The position numbers and the translations under genes were made by a program. The notes beneath the pieces were generated by a model. The model had not been told where the DNA came from. It did no database searches and saw nothing but the letters and a program-made list of their open reading frames with translations. Source: an uncultured Parabacteroides sp. (GTDB lineage: Bacteria; Bacteroidota; Bacteroidia; Bacteroidales; Tannerellaceae). Taken from it: DNA of 64,000 nt. Shown one piece after another: positions 25,025-33,630 of the stretch (positions are counted from its first letter, which is position 1; every line of letters starts with the position of its first letter). The stretch lies in NCBI GenBank assembly GCA_937894065.1, contig CALCST010000023.1:406046-470045 (forward strand), in the 5' to 3' direction.

Positions 25025-26198
25025 TTACTGTTGCTTACCTCTGTTTTGTCTTGACTTAGGTATTCCGATTGTTTCTCTAAACTCGTTCATTTTCTTTCTA
25101 AACCAGCTTACATGTGAAACTCCGTCAATCTTGAAATCAAACTTCCCATTCTTGTTCTCCTTGATGGCACAGACAGCTTGTTTGGTTTCAATGTCTCGGT
25201 TGAACTTGGAAGAATAGAGTTTGCCTTTTATGGGAACATCCTCTAATGTGCATAGTCTTCGGATTATATCATCATTGAAGTCCAAGTGTTCACGCAGGAA
25301 ATTTATTATCGGTATCAGTTTCTCTACATACGGAATGTAGAGTTTGACAAAATCCACAAACTCGGGCAGCTTGTTGTTCTGCTGTTTATAAGAGTTTTTT
25401 ATTTCCTGTATCTGCTTGGCTTACTGATATTCCCTTTGTCTGGCTTTTTCAAGTTCAAGTATGCGGTCTTGCAAATCCTCGTTCCTGTGTTCCAATGCTT
25501 TCATCTTACCAGTCATGAAAAGAGAACCTACGCTTTCGGCTATGTTCGTCACTGCGGTCGTGGCTGCACCTTTCAGCTTTTCAGTCTGTATCTCTTTCTT
25601 AGTTCGTTTGAGTTCCTGCTCGGCTTCGGCTTTGAGTTCCTGCAACCGTTTGTTGCCCATATCAAGGGTATTGTTCTTTTTCTTCATGTTCCTATAGTAT
25701 TGCATGGTAGTAGTGTGCCGTGCTTCCGAACCCCGTACCCCACGTTACAGTCCGTATTTCGCCATCACCTTTGCGTAATTGTCGTGGTAGGCGACCAAGG
25801 TCTGACGATTGAACAGGTCATCTGTACACAAACGGACGGAATTTGTTTTCTTGCGGTACTTACGCTAGCCGTCAGCCTGCTTTTTCTTGGCTTTACGTCT
25901 TTTACCCGTCACAATGGGGACAACGGCTGCATGGATGTGCGGTGCCTTCTCGTCCATGTGTAAATGGGTGGCAACTACATTGACTTTGCCGAATGTGGCT
26001 TGCAGCCATTGGATGCTGTCGCTGCACCATTCATCAAGCTTTCCTTTTCCTGTATGTTCATCATGTCCTAGTGCGTACCCGACAGAACAACCCAGACAAC
26101 ACGTACTTGGTCGTGTGTGATTTTCCGTTTGATGCCTGCCGTATTCAACCGATGTCCGATCGCTTCATCCCTGCCGTGAACGTCATCGGGGTATTCGA
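25025..26198 (-). pseudogene. Decayed MobV-family relaxase (Pre/Mob mobilization protein)
   Basis: Reading leftward, pieces of one MobV relaxase occur in order: EYPDDVHGRDEAIGHRL and VRVVWVVLSGTH, then a stop and a one-base frameshift near 26048, then GKGKLDEWCSDS and the metal/His motif HLHMDEKAPHIHAAVVPI. In-frame stops follow at 25865-25867 and 25745-25747 (where family members read GLQRG) and a third just before 25418. Coiled-coil (GNKRLQELKAEAEQELKRTK) and C-terminal parts remain open at 25421-25705 and 25025-25357, all in one frame. The N-terminal part with the first conserved His is missing, replaced by repeat DNA at 26197. It marks a former mobilizable element. Confidence 0.88.
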
Positions 26199-26276
26199 CA
26201 AGTTGACAAGTTAACAAGGATACAGATAAGAAGCTATATCTCCTTGACTTCTTAACTCCTTGACTCCTTAATCTCA
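26197..26276. repeat. Composite TTGACAAG-type intergenic repeat at the MobV breakpoint (copy 7)
   Basis: CGACAAGTTGACAAGTTAAC, a core like ACAGATAAGAAGCTATATCT and the 8-mer part CTTGACTTCTTAACTCCTTG. The remaining MobV reading frame begins exactly where this repeat ends. Confidence 0.75.
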
Positions 26277-26284
26277 TTTTTCCG

Positions 26285-27043
26285 TTGCAAAGTTCTGACA
26301 ATATTAAAATTGTTTCAATCGCATCTTTTAGGTATTTTGGAGATTTAAAATTTCAATTTGTTGATTAATAATAAGTTTTACTCTGTTGGACTTGCCGTAA
26401 GGAAATGAAATTTATTGTAAGTAATCCTAATTATAACAATAAATTAGAGAGTGAAATTTCCATTTGATACCTAAATGTTGGTATTAGCCAATTGTTTTAA
26501 AATTGATATATATTGTTCTGACAAAATGGCATATTATAAATCCTCTTTTTCTTTCAAATTAAGCGTTTTAAGACGAGTTTTCGACTAAAAATCCTATTGA
26601 TTTAGTTTGTTTAAAAAAATCATTGCAATGATTTTGGAAAATCATCGCAATCGTTACTCTGAGTCATCTAAATGATTTTGGTGAATGATTGCAATCGTTT
26701 CCTGAAGTCATTGCAATCATTTTTTTAACAGTAGCTTTTCTTAGGTAAAAATACTGTTTTTGGAGCTGGATTTACCTTAAAAAATAGGTGTTTTTCATCA
26801 GGAATACCAAATTTTGTGGTCAGATTCAGAATATCATTTTGTTTTGATTTTTGGAGGAAACTATACGTTATGTAAGGCTTTTATAAAATGATTCTAAAGA
26901 TTATTCCTTTTGTGTAAGCATTCACAATGTTTTGCTTTCAATATGTATTTCCTAAACTCTGTGAGAGTGCCGTCAAATTGATTCTCCTTTGATATGTATC
27001 GGAAAAATCGATTCTCGTGAAGTTTAGATGACATAATGACATA
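26285..27043. repeat. 759-bp duplicated non-coding unit, copy E2
   Basis: Second copy of E1 in the same orientation, from TTGCAAAGTTC to the TGACATAATGACATA motif. With E1 it brackets the decayed mobile island (22.7-26.2 kb). No coding frame is seen. It fills most of the gene-free 26.2-27.4 kb gap. Confidence 0.85.
26620..26729. repeat. 22-bp tandem array E2, five units
   Basis: Units start at 26620, 26642, 26664, 26686 and 26708, exactly 22 bp apart, with words TCATTGCAATGA, TCATCGCAATCG, TCATCTAAATGA, TGATTGCAATCG and TCATTGCAATCA. The phase matches array E1. Confidence 0.85.
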
Positions 27044-27074
27044 TGGAGGTAACTGTCGTTTATGTTGTAAATTA

Positions 27075-27152
27075 CTTCCGAATGCAATTAAATTTTCTTT
27101 CGAAAGAAATTGAATTTAGTTCCGAAAGAAAATGTTGTTACGTTCGGAAGAA
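27075..27152. repeat. 22-bp tandem array D, four units
   Basis: CTTCCGAATG, CTTTCGAAAG, GTTCCGAAAG and CGTTCGGAAG start at 27075, 27097, 27119 and 27141, exactly 22 bp apart. The word is shared with array C at 48.3 kb. A 61-codon open frame over it is not taken as a gene. Confidence 0.85.
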
Positions 27153-27333
27153 ATTAGTGTTTATTCTAGATATAGAAATTCACGGTTTGCTAGCTATGGT
27201 GACTATTGGTTTGTCGCAGATTGTTTAAGTTAATTTTGAATCGGAACTGAAATTATGCAGCAAGGTTAAGAAGGGTGTCCTACCTAATCAAACTCGCTGC
27301 AAAATAAACAAAGATAAATTGAAAGAAAATAAC

Positions 27334-27341
27334 TATCTTTA
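27334..27341 (+). promoter_or_regulatory. -7 box upstream of the SGNH/MBOAT genes
   Basis: TATCTTTA is one base from TAnnTTTG, 66 bases before the first SGNH start. No convincing -33 box. Confidence 0.35.
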
Positions 27342-27406
27342 CGCCCGTTTTTGTCAATGTGTTTGATGAATAGATGGATATAGAAACAAGAAACTGAGAG
27401 ACAGAG

Positions 27407-28855
27407 ATGAACAGGGATAACAATCTTATACGTTTGCTTTTGCTGCTACTGGTGGCATTGGTATCTACGTTGCTGATGTATTGTTTGCCGGAACAGATTT
27501 GCGGTTATAAGATAAAAAAAGTTGATTTGTTGTCGGAATTGAGAGTGAAACAGGAAGTGAATGTTATGGATTCGCTTCGCCGGCAATTACTGGAAGATAC
27601 TGTGGCGGTGGACTCTGTGTATGTGCGTGATTCAATAGAAATTCATGAAGATTTGGATTCTGCGGTTTTGCAGTTGAGAGATTCGCTTTATAATGTGCTG
27701 GTACAGACGGAAGGGGCGGATTCATTGGGCGTTAATATAGAGGACTATTCTGTAGGACATGTAGGGCTGAGACGATTCTTCTCGGCTTTGAACAACAGGG
27801 ATACTATGAGCAGACCGGTGCGTGTGGCTTTCCTTGGAGATTCGTTTGTGGAAGGAGATATACTTGTGGGTGACTTGCGCTCGTATCTGCAGCAGACATT
27901 CGGAGGAAGGGGAGTTGGCTTTGTGCCGACATCATCGGTTGCCGCACAATATCGACCGACAATAAAGATGAAGTCGGAAAAATGGAAAACTTGGTCGATG
28001 ATGACTGATTATACCCAGGCTTATACTCTAAGCGGTATGCTGTTTGAGCCAGAGGAGGAAGGTGCTTCGATGAAGCTGGAGACATCTGACAGATATCCGG
28101 AGATAAAAAGTGCGGGAACTTTCAAATTATATTATCAGAAGAATAACGGAACTGTGATGCGGTTGGCGAAGAACGGTGAAACTGATACGCTGGAAACAGT
28201 TCTTCCTCAGACAGACGAAATTACTTGCTTTGAACAGACAGGAGAGTTTTCGTCGGTGGATTGTTCGTTCAGAAATGTGGATGGAGGATTTCTGGCTCTT
28301 GGTGTGGCTATCGAGGACAACAAGGGTGTTGTGGTGGATAATTATTCGTTGCGAGGAAATTCTGGTTTGATATTGAACAGGGTTGATTCGATACAGAGTT
28401 CAGCGCTGAATAAGGTGCGTCCGTATGATCTTATCATATTGCAATACGGTCTGAATGTGGCTAACGACAGTGTGCTGCAGTATGGCTGGTATGGAAAGAA
28501 AATGGAGATTGCTATAAGACACTTACGCCGTTGTTATCCTACTGCTGATGTTCTGGTGCTGGGTGTTTCGGACAGAGGAAGACAGTTTGACGGTAAGTTT
28601 GAAACTATGCCTTCGGTGCTTGCCTTGCTTCACAGTCAGAGACAGATGGCAAAACGTATGGGAATTACGTTCTGGAACGTGTTCGGTGCAATGGGTGGCG
28701 AGAACAGTATGGTGCGCTATGTGGAAAATAACTGGGCAAGCAAGGACTATACTCACTTGAGTTTCCGTGGAGGTAAGGAACTTGCCCGGATATTGTATGA
28801 GGCTCTGATGAGGGAAAAGAAATTTTATGATGAGGCGGATGAGGCAGGTTTTTAG
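27407..28855 (+). CDS. Membrane-anchored SGNH/GDSL hydrolase, likely polymer O-acetylation factor
   Basis: 482 residues. An N-terminal helix (IRLLLLLLVALVSTLLMY) anchors a periplasmic domain. Block I is FLGDSFVEGD near residue 143, the later block reads ILQYGLNVANDS, and the catalytic Asp/His pair is in DYTHLSFRG near residue 447. The two flanking genes (another SGNH protein and an MBOAT) point to transfer of acetyl groups onto a surface polymer, as in alginate, cellulose or peptidoglycan acetylation. The polymer is unknown. It overlaps the next gene by 29 bases. Confidence 0.82.
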   Translation: MNRDNNLIRLLLLLLVALVSTLLMYCLPEQICGYKIKKVDLLSELRVKQEVNVMDSLRRQLLEDTVAVDSVYVRDSIEIHEDLDSAVLQLRDSLYNVLVQTEGADSLGVNIEDYSVGHVGLRRFFSALNNRDTMSRPVRVAFLGDSFVEGDILVGDLRSYLQQTFGGRGVGFVPTSSVAAQYRPTIKMKSEKWKTWSMMTDYTQAYTLSGMLFEPEEEGASMKLETSDRYPEIKSAGTFKLYYQKNNGTVMRLAKNGETDTLETVLPQTDEITCFEQTGEFSSVDCSFRNVDGGFLALGVAIEDNKGVVVDNYSLRGNSGLILNRVDSIQSSALNKVRPYDLIILQYGLNVANDSVLQYGWYGKKMEIAIRHLRRCYPTADVLVLGVSDRGRQFDGKFETMPSVLALLHSQRQMAKRMGITFWNVFGAMGGENSMVRYVENNWASKDYTHLSFRGGKELARILYEALMREKKFYDEADEAGF

Positions 28856-30194
28856 ACATATTGCATATGTTGTGATTGCAATGGCATTTACAACTTTGTG
28901 GGCACAACAGATAATAAAGGCTCCTAGGGTTGTGCTTGGAGGTATGGGGCGTGCGGATTCGGCTGTAGTATGCCGGGATACGCTTGACTTGCCTTTGTCG
29001 TTGCCCGGTATGCTTGTAGGAGAAAGGGATACGCTGACTTTTGATTTCGGACTGGAAAGGTTTTATTCAGGTCTGGATTCGCTGAGGCAGGGGAAAGACA
29101 CTATAATAAGAATTGTCCATCTGGGTGATTCGCATATACAGGCTGGATATTACAGCGGAAGGATGATGCGCCTTATGCATGAGACTTTTGGAAATGCAGG
29201 ACGAGGATGGATTGCCCCATATAAGCTTGGAAGGACTAATGAGCCTTCGGACTATTTCATTTCGTCGGTTATACGAAACTGGTCGTCGGGGAAATGTACG
29301 CAAAGAGAGAGCAGAAGAAAGGCTCCTGTTGGTTTGGGTGGTTTTGGTATATCTGCTGTTTCTCCTTCGATAAATTTTGATGTGATTATTGCTCCTAATA
29401 ACGGAAAAGGATATTCATTCAACAAAGCTATACTTTACAGAGGACGAAAGTCAATGCCTATGTTACCGGCAGGGGATAGAAAGGCTGAAGTGACATACAG
29501 ACCGGCTGACACTGTGTGCGCAGCTAACCTTGTGGCTGATACTTTCCTGATATCTTCGCTTACGGACACTCTGGAACTACAGAGTTCAAGACGAAAGAAA
29601 GGAACAGACAGGCTTTTGCCTACATCTTTATTTAGAAATGTGTATTATGGATTAAGTCTTGAAAATGGAAATCCGGGTATATTGTATCATTCAATAGGCG
29701 TTAATGGTGCAATGTATGTTCACTATACAGATACGGCTTATGTGGAGCAACTTGCACAGTTGAAACCGGATTTGATAATAGTATCTATGGGTACGAATGA
29801 ATCATTTGGACGGAATTTCAGAGCTGAGGAATTTGAAGGGCAGGTACGAGCTCTTGTTTCATTGCTGAAAGATAAAATGCCTGAAACTGCTTTGTTGCTC
29901 ACGACACCTCCGGAGTGTTACAGGAGAGTGACAGTGAATAAGAAACGAGTTTATAAGAGAAATGAGAATACTGAAGCAGTTGCTGAGGCAATTGTGAAGG
30001 TTGCCCGTGAAGATAGCCTTGCCTGCTGGGATTTGTTCAATGCTACCGGTGGAAAGAATTCAAGCCGAAAATGGTTGAATTATAAGCTTATGGGCAGAGA
30101 TAGAATCCACTTTACAAAGGAAGGATATAAAGAGCAGGGAACGCTTTTGTTCAGGGGGATGATGAATTCTTATTTGAGAGAGGGAACGAGGTGA
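28827..30194 (+). CDS. Second SGNH/GDSL hydrolase of the acetylation group
   Basis: 455 residues with a signal peptide (HIAYVVIAMAFTTLWAQ), so periplasmic. SGNH blocks: VHLGDSHIQAGYYSG near residue 100, VSMGTNESFG with the block III Gly/Asn, and DRIHFTKEGY near residue 425 with the catalytic Asp-His. Start 28827 gives MMRRMRQVFRH before the hydrophobic part; a start at the third Met is also possible. Overlap with the upstream gene implies coupled translation. Role inferred with its neighbours: an acetyltransferase or esterase acting on a polymer outside the inner membrane. Confidence 0.82.
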   Translation: MMRRMRQVFRHIAYVVIAMAFTTLWAQQIIKAPRVVLGGMGRADSAVVCRDTLDLPLSLPGMLVGERDTLTFDFGLERFYSGLDSLRQGKDTIIRIVHLGDSHIQAGYYSGRMMRLMHETFGNAGRGWIAPYKLGRTNEPSDYFISSVIRNWSSGKCTQRESRRKAPVGLGGFGISAVSPSINFDVIIAPNNGKGYSFNKAILYRGRKSMPMLPAGDRKAEVTYRPADTVCAANLVADTFLISSLTDTLELQSSRRKKGTDRLLPTSLFRNVYYGLSLENGNPGILYHSIGVNGAMYVHYTDTAYVEQLAQLKPDLIIVSMGTNESFGRNFRAEEFEGQVRALVSLLKDKMPETALLLTTPPECYRRVTVNKKRVYKRNENTEAVAEAIVKVAREDSLACWDLFNATGGKNSSRKWLNYKLMGRDRIHFTKEGYKEQGTLLFRGMMNSYLREGTR

Positions 30195-30292
30195 CAAGGG
30201 GACGAGTTGACAAGGTTTTTTTAGGAGTTAAGGAGTCAAGGGGAAATTGCTTTTTCCTGTAGCCTTGTTAACTTGTCAACTCGTCTCTGATT
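30190..30292 (+). repeat. Composite TTGACAAG-type intergenic repeat (copy 8)
   Basis: GGTGACAAGGGGACGAGTTG, 8-mer words AGGAGTTAAGGAGTCAAGG, core AAATTGCTTTTTCCTGTAGC and right arm CTTGTTAACTTGTCAACTCG. It overlaps the stop codon of the SGNH gene and ends 28 bases before the MBOAT ATG. Confidence 0.78.
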
Positions 30293-30319
30293 AATTAATA
30301 AATTAAAAAGTTATCACAG

Positions 30320-31855
30320 ATGTTTGATTTATCGCAGCTTTCATTTGAAAAGTTACTACATATATTGGAGTATGACCCTTCAGCACCAATGCTGTTCAGC
30401 AGTGGGTTATTCTTTTTCCTGTTTATAGGATTTTTGTTTTTCTATATTCCATTGAGGAAACATACATTGCTGCGCATTGTGTATGTGAGTTTGTTTTCTC
30501 TGTATTTCTATTACAAGAGTAGTGGGCTTTGGTTTGGGCTGCTGGTATTTACTGCTACATCTGATTTCCTCATAGCGAGGGCAATAAAGGAGAGTGAGTC
30601 CATTAGTGTGCGCAAGTGGCTGGTTACACTCAGTTTGTGTGTCAATTTGGGGATGCTTGCCTATTTTAAATATTTTAATTTTCTGAGAGATATTGGAGCT
30701 TCGTTGTTGCGCTCGGCAAGTAGCTGGCTTGATGTTCCGGTATGGAAAGATATAGTTGTTGAACCGTTGGATATATTCCTGCCTGTTGGTATATCGTTTT
30801 TTACGTTCCAAAGTATCAGTTACGTGATAGATGTATATAGAGGACGTATAAATCCTCTGAACAGATGGATTGACTATTTGTTTTATGTATCATTTTTCCC
30901 TCAGCTTGTGGCAGGGCCTATTGTCAGAGCAAGAGATTTTATTCCGCAGATATACAAGAATCCGACTGTAAGCAAGGCTGAGTTTGGAGAAGGTCTGTTT
31001 CTGGTTCTGTGTGGTTTGTTCAAGAAATGTGTGATATCAGACTATATAAGCCTGAATTTTGTGGATCGTGTGTTTGATGCTCCTCTGTTATATACTGGAT
31101 TGGAGAATCTGATGGGTGTGTATGGCTATACATTACAGATTTATTGTGATTTCTCCGGTTATTCAGATATGGCTATTGGTATAGCTTTGCTGTTAGGTTT
31201 CAGATTTAATATAAACTTTGATTCGCCATATCAGTCGGCAACAATAACAGAATTCTGGAGAAGATGGCATATCTCATTGTCCAGCTGGTTGAAAGATTAT
31301 CTGTATATATCATTGGGCGGAAACAGACATGGCAAGATACGTACTTACCTGAATCTGATGATAACCATGCTACTTGGAGGATTGTGGCACGGAGCATCAG
31401 TAAGTTTCATTATATGGGGTGGATTGCATGGCGTTTCGCTTGCGATACATAAGGCAGTGATGTCAGTTTTCCCAAGTTTTAAGAAGACAGGAGAGGAGAT
31501 GACGCCATGGAGAAGAGTAATTGGAGTGTTGTTTACTTTCCATCTTGTGGCATTCGGTTGGATATTTTTCAGGGCAAACAATATTCAGACAGTTAAAGAT
31601 ATGCTGATGCAGATTTGTACAAATTTCCATCCGGAGATATTCCTGCAGTTTGTTTCAGGGTATAAAGGAGTATGCGCACTTATGATTGTCGGTTATATAT
31701 TCCATTTTGTTCCTAAAAGATATGAGTTTAAAGTCCGTCAGTGTGTTACTGATGCACCATTTGTATTCCAGGCATTGTTGCTGATTGTGCTGATATTTAT
31801 CGTAGTTCAGTTTAAGAGTGCGGGAGTTCAACCGTTTATATATTTCCAATTTTGA
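30320..31855 (+). CDS. MBOAT-family O-acyltransferase (AlgI/DltB-like)
   Basis: 511 residues, about eleven membrane helices. Family signatures: PVGISFFTFQSISYVIDVYR, FFPQLVAGPIVRA, YCDFSGYSDMAIG, EFWRRWHISLSSWLKDYLYI and the catalytic His357 in LLGGLWHGAS, with WGGLHG after it. These proteins carry acetyl groups from a cytoplasmic donor across the inner membrane to partner SGNH proteins. It follows two SGNH genes across a 125-base repeat-filled gap. The acceptor polymer is unknown; capsule or exopolysaccharide is likeliest. Confidence 0.92.
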   Translation: MFDLSQLSFEKLLHILEYDPSAPMLFSSGLFFFLFIGFLFFYIPLRKHTLLRIVYVSLFSLYFYYKSSGLWFGLLVFTATSDFLIARAIKESESISVRKWLVTLSLCVNLGMLAYFKYFNFLRDIGASLLRSASSWLDVPVWKDIVVEPLDIFLPVGISFFTFQSISYVIDVYRGRINPLNRWIDYLFYVSFFPQLVAGPIVRARDFIPQIYKNPTVSKAEFGEGLFLVLCGLFKKCVISDYISLNFVDRVFDAPLLYTGLENLMGVYGYTLQIYCDFSGYSDMAIGIALLLGFRFNINFDSPYQSATITEFWRRWHISLSSWLKDYLYISLGGNRHGKIRTYLNLMITMLLGGLWHGASVSFIIWGGLHGVSLAIHKAVMSVFPSFKKTGEEMTPWRRVIGVLFTFHLVAFGWIFFRANNIQTVKDMLMQICTNFHPEIFLQFVSGYKGVCALMIVGYIFHFVPKRYEFKVRQCVTDAPFVFQALLLIVLIFIVVQFKSAGVQPFIYFQF

Positions 31856-31929
31856 TGTTATGCAGCGTATAAGCTGTAAATTGCATCATATAGATATATG
31901 AGTTAATTCAATTTTCGCAAGTTGCTAAA

Positions 31930-32092
31930 CTTAAAAGTCAACAAGGCTTTAGAGACAAGTTGACAAGGTCAAAAACAACTGTAACTTTACAATTTATCAT
32001 CTGAAAACCTTGTTAACTTGTTATCTGTAAGTTGAGCTTGTGAAACTTAAAGTAATAACATAAAAACTAACAAACTCAAAAACTAATTAAAG
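31930..32092 (+). repeat. Composite intergenic repeat, diverged (copy 9)
   Basis: AAAGTCAACAAGG and GACAAGTTGACAAGG, then CCTTGTTAACTTGTTATC and the A-rich words ACTAACAAACTCAAAAACTA. It differs from other copies in ending 180 bases before the next start. It lies in the 417-base gap 31856-32273, which otherwise shows AT-rich sequence and one leader hairpin. Confidence 0.65.
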
Positions 32093-32189
32093 TATATATA
32101 AATGCATTATTGATATAATATTCATATTATATTTGTAAATAAGAGAAAAAATGTAGATGACTAAAACAGAAAAAGAAGTGTTGGTTTTT

Positions 32190-32226
32190 TCTGGAATTTG
32201 GTCAGGATATTAATATTAATTCCAGA
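32190..32226 (+). promoter_or_regulatory. Leader hairpin before the WYG/Ser-rich protein gene
   Basis: TCTGGAATT (32190-32198) pairs with AATTCCAGA (32218-32226) around a 19-base loop, ending 30 bases before the AGGAAAGGAG ribosome site (32256-32265) of the next gene. It could be an attenuator or a stabilising leader; there is no T-tract. Confidence 0.35.
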
Positions 32227-32273
32227 GAGTTTTTCAATGGAATTTGAATAAAATTAGGAAAGGAGATTCAATT

Positions 32274-33587
32274 ATGAGAGCGATGAAATGGACATCTTTG
32301 ACATTGATGCTGATGCTTGCTTTCTCGTCTGTTGCTCAGGAAGAATTCTTTGATGATATTTACTATTCTACTAAGGAAAAGAAAGAAGCGTCAAAGGTTG
32401 AAACTAACGTAGTTAAGGCTAAGAAAGTTGAAACGGTAAAGGCAGACAATTCTGAACCGGTTGAAGCAATGTCTGCCGATGAACGTGATGTTGATGAATA
32501 TAACAGACGATATTCGTCAGATGATGTATATGCTGAAGAAATGCAGGATGAGGCTTCACAGGAAGAAACTGTAGCTGTTGACCCTCAGGAGGAGAAAGAA
32601 AGACGTTCTGATTTGGAATATACAGAACGAATAGTTCGTTTCCATTCACCGAGTAAGCTTACAATTGCTGGAGCAGATCAGGTTGACTTGTATTTAAGTG
32701 AAGGATATTATGCTTATGACTATGATACTGACGGAGCCAATGTGAATGTGAATATTAATGTGGGTTCACCATGGTACAGCAGTTGGTATGGTGGTTGGTA
32801 TGACCCATGGTATTATGGAGGATGGTATTCACCTTGGTGGAGTTATTCTTCATGGTATTACAGACCATGGCATTTTGGATGGGGTGGATTCTATGCCGGC
32901 TGGTATGGCGGTTGGTATGACCCATGGTATTACGGTGGCTGGTATGGTCCGTCATGGTGTTGGGGTGGTTATTGGGGACCTCATTATCACCATTATGGTT
33001 GGGCTTATTCTACACCAGGACATTACTATAGTAATGGACGCTCTTCATATATGAGTAGTACAGGTCGTTCTGCAGGAAGAAGTTATTCTTCTAGAGCAGG
33101 CAGCAGTACTGGCAGATATAGTTCTTCTTTGAGAAGCAGTGGCTCTTCATCAAGATATAGCAGCCGTTCTTCAGTTAGTGGAGCATCTGTTCGTCGAAGC
33201 ACAAGTTCTACTTCTCTTCGTTCTTCTGCTGCAACAACTTCAGGACGTAGATCTTCTGTATCTGGAACATCTTCTCGTAGTTCTATAGCTAATGGAGCTA
33301 CTACTCGTTCATCTGTTGGTTCAACAACATCTCGTACAAGAACAAGTACAATTGTTGCACCAAGCCGTAGAAGCAGTAATAGCAGTAATTTCTCAACAGG
33401 ACGTTCAAATTCCGGAACTACAACAAGAAGTTACAGTATGCCATCACGCAACAGCTATTCAAACTCTTCTAATTTCGGAGGTAGCCGTTCAAGCTTTAGC
33501 AGCGGTGGCGGTAGCTTTGGTGGTGGACGTTCAAGTGTTGGTAGCTATAGCGGTGGCGGACGTTCAATGAGTGGTGGAAGAAGATAA
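32274..33587 (+). CDS. Secreted low-complexity protein with WYGG-rich and Ser/Arg-rich regions
   Basis: 437 residues from the ATG at 32274, chosen because AGGAAAGGAG precedes it and a signal peptide follows (SLTLMLMLAFSSVAQEE). Residues about 20-120 are acidic. Residues about 160-250 are built of Trp, Tyr, Gly and Pro, with WYGGWYDPWYYGGWY occurring twice. The remaining 190 residues are mostly Ser, Arg, Gly and Thr (YSSRSSVSGASVRRSTSS). No catalytic motif is seen. Possible roles are a surface or matrix protein. It directly precedes an outer-membrane FadL-like gene, with only 43 bases between, so the two may act together. Confidence 0.8.
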   Translation: MRAMKWTSLTLMLMLAFSSVAQEEFFDDIYYSTKEKKEASKVETNVVKAKKVETVKADNSEPVEAMSADERDVDEYNRRYSSDDVYAEEMQDEASQEETVAVDPQEEKERRSDLEYTERIVRFHSPSKLTIAGADQVDLYLSEGYYAYDYDTDGANVNVNINVGSPWYSSWYGGWYDPWYYGGWYSPWWSYSSWYYRPWHFGWGGFYAGWYGGWYDPWYYGGWYGPSWCWGGYWGPHYHHYGWAYSTPGHYYSNGRSSYMSSTGRSAGRSYSSRAGSSTGRYSSSLRSSGSSSRYSSRSSVSGASVRRSTSSTSLRSSAATTSGRRSSVSGTSSRSSIANGATTRSSVGSTTSRTRTSTIVAPSRRSSNSSNFSTGRSNSGTTTRSYSMPSRNSYSNSSNFGGSRSSFSSGGGSFGGGRSSVGSYSGGGRSMSGGRR

Positions 33588-33630
33588 TTCGTTTTTTATG
33601 AAACGACATTCAAATTAAGAAAGAAACAAG

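Noticed and set aside
25286..25963. 225-codon plus-strand open frame in the island
   Set aside because: It is antisense to the decayed MobV relaxase, whose coding frame on the minus strand is recognised residue by residue.
27043..27228. 61-codon open frame on the plus strand
   Set aside because: It runs over the 22-bp array D and the end of duplicated unit E2; the periodic repeats explain the open frame, and no protein-like composition is seen.
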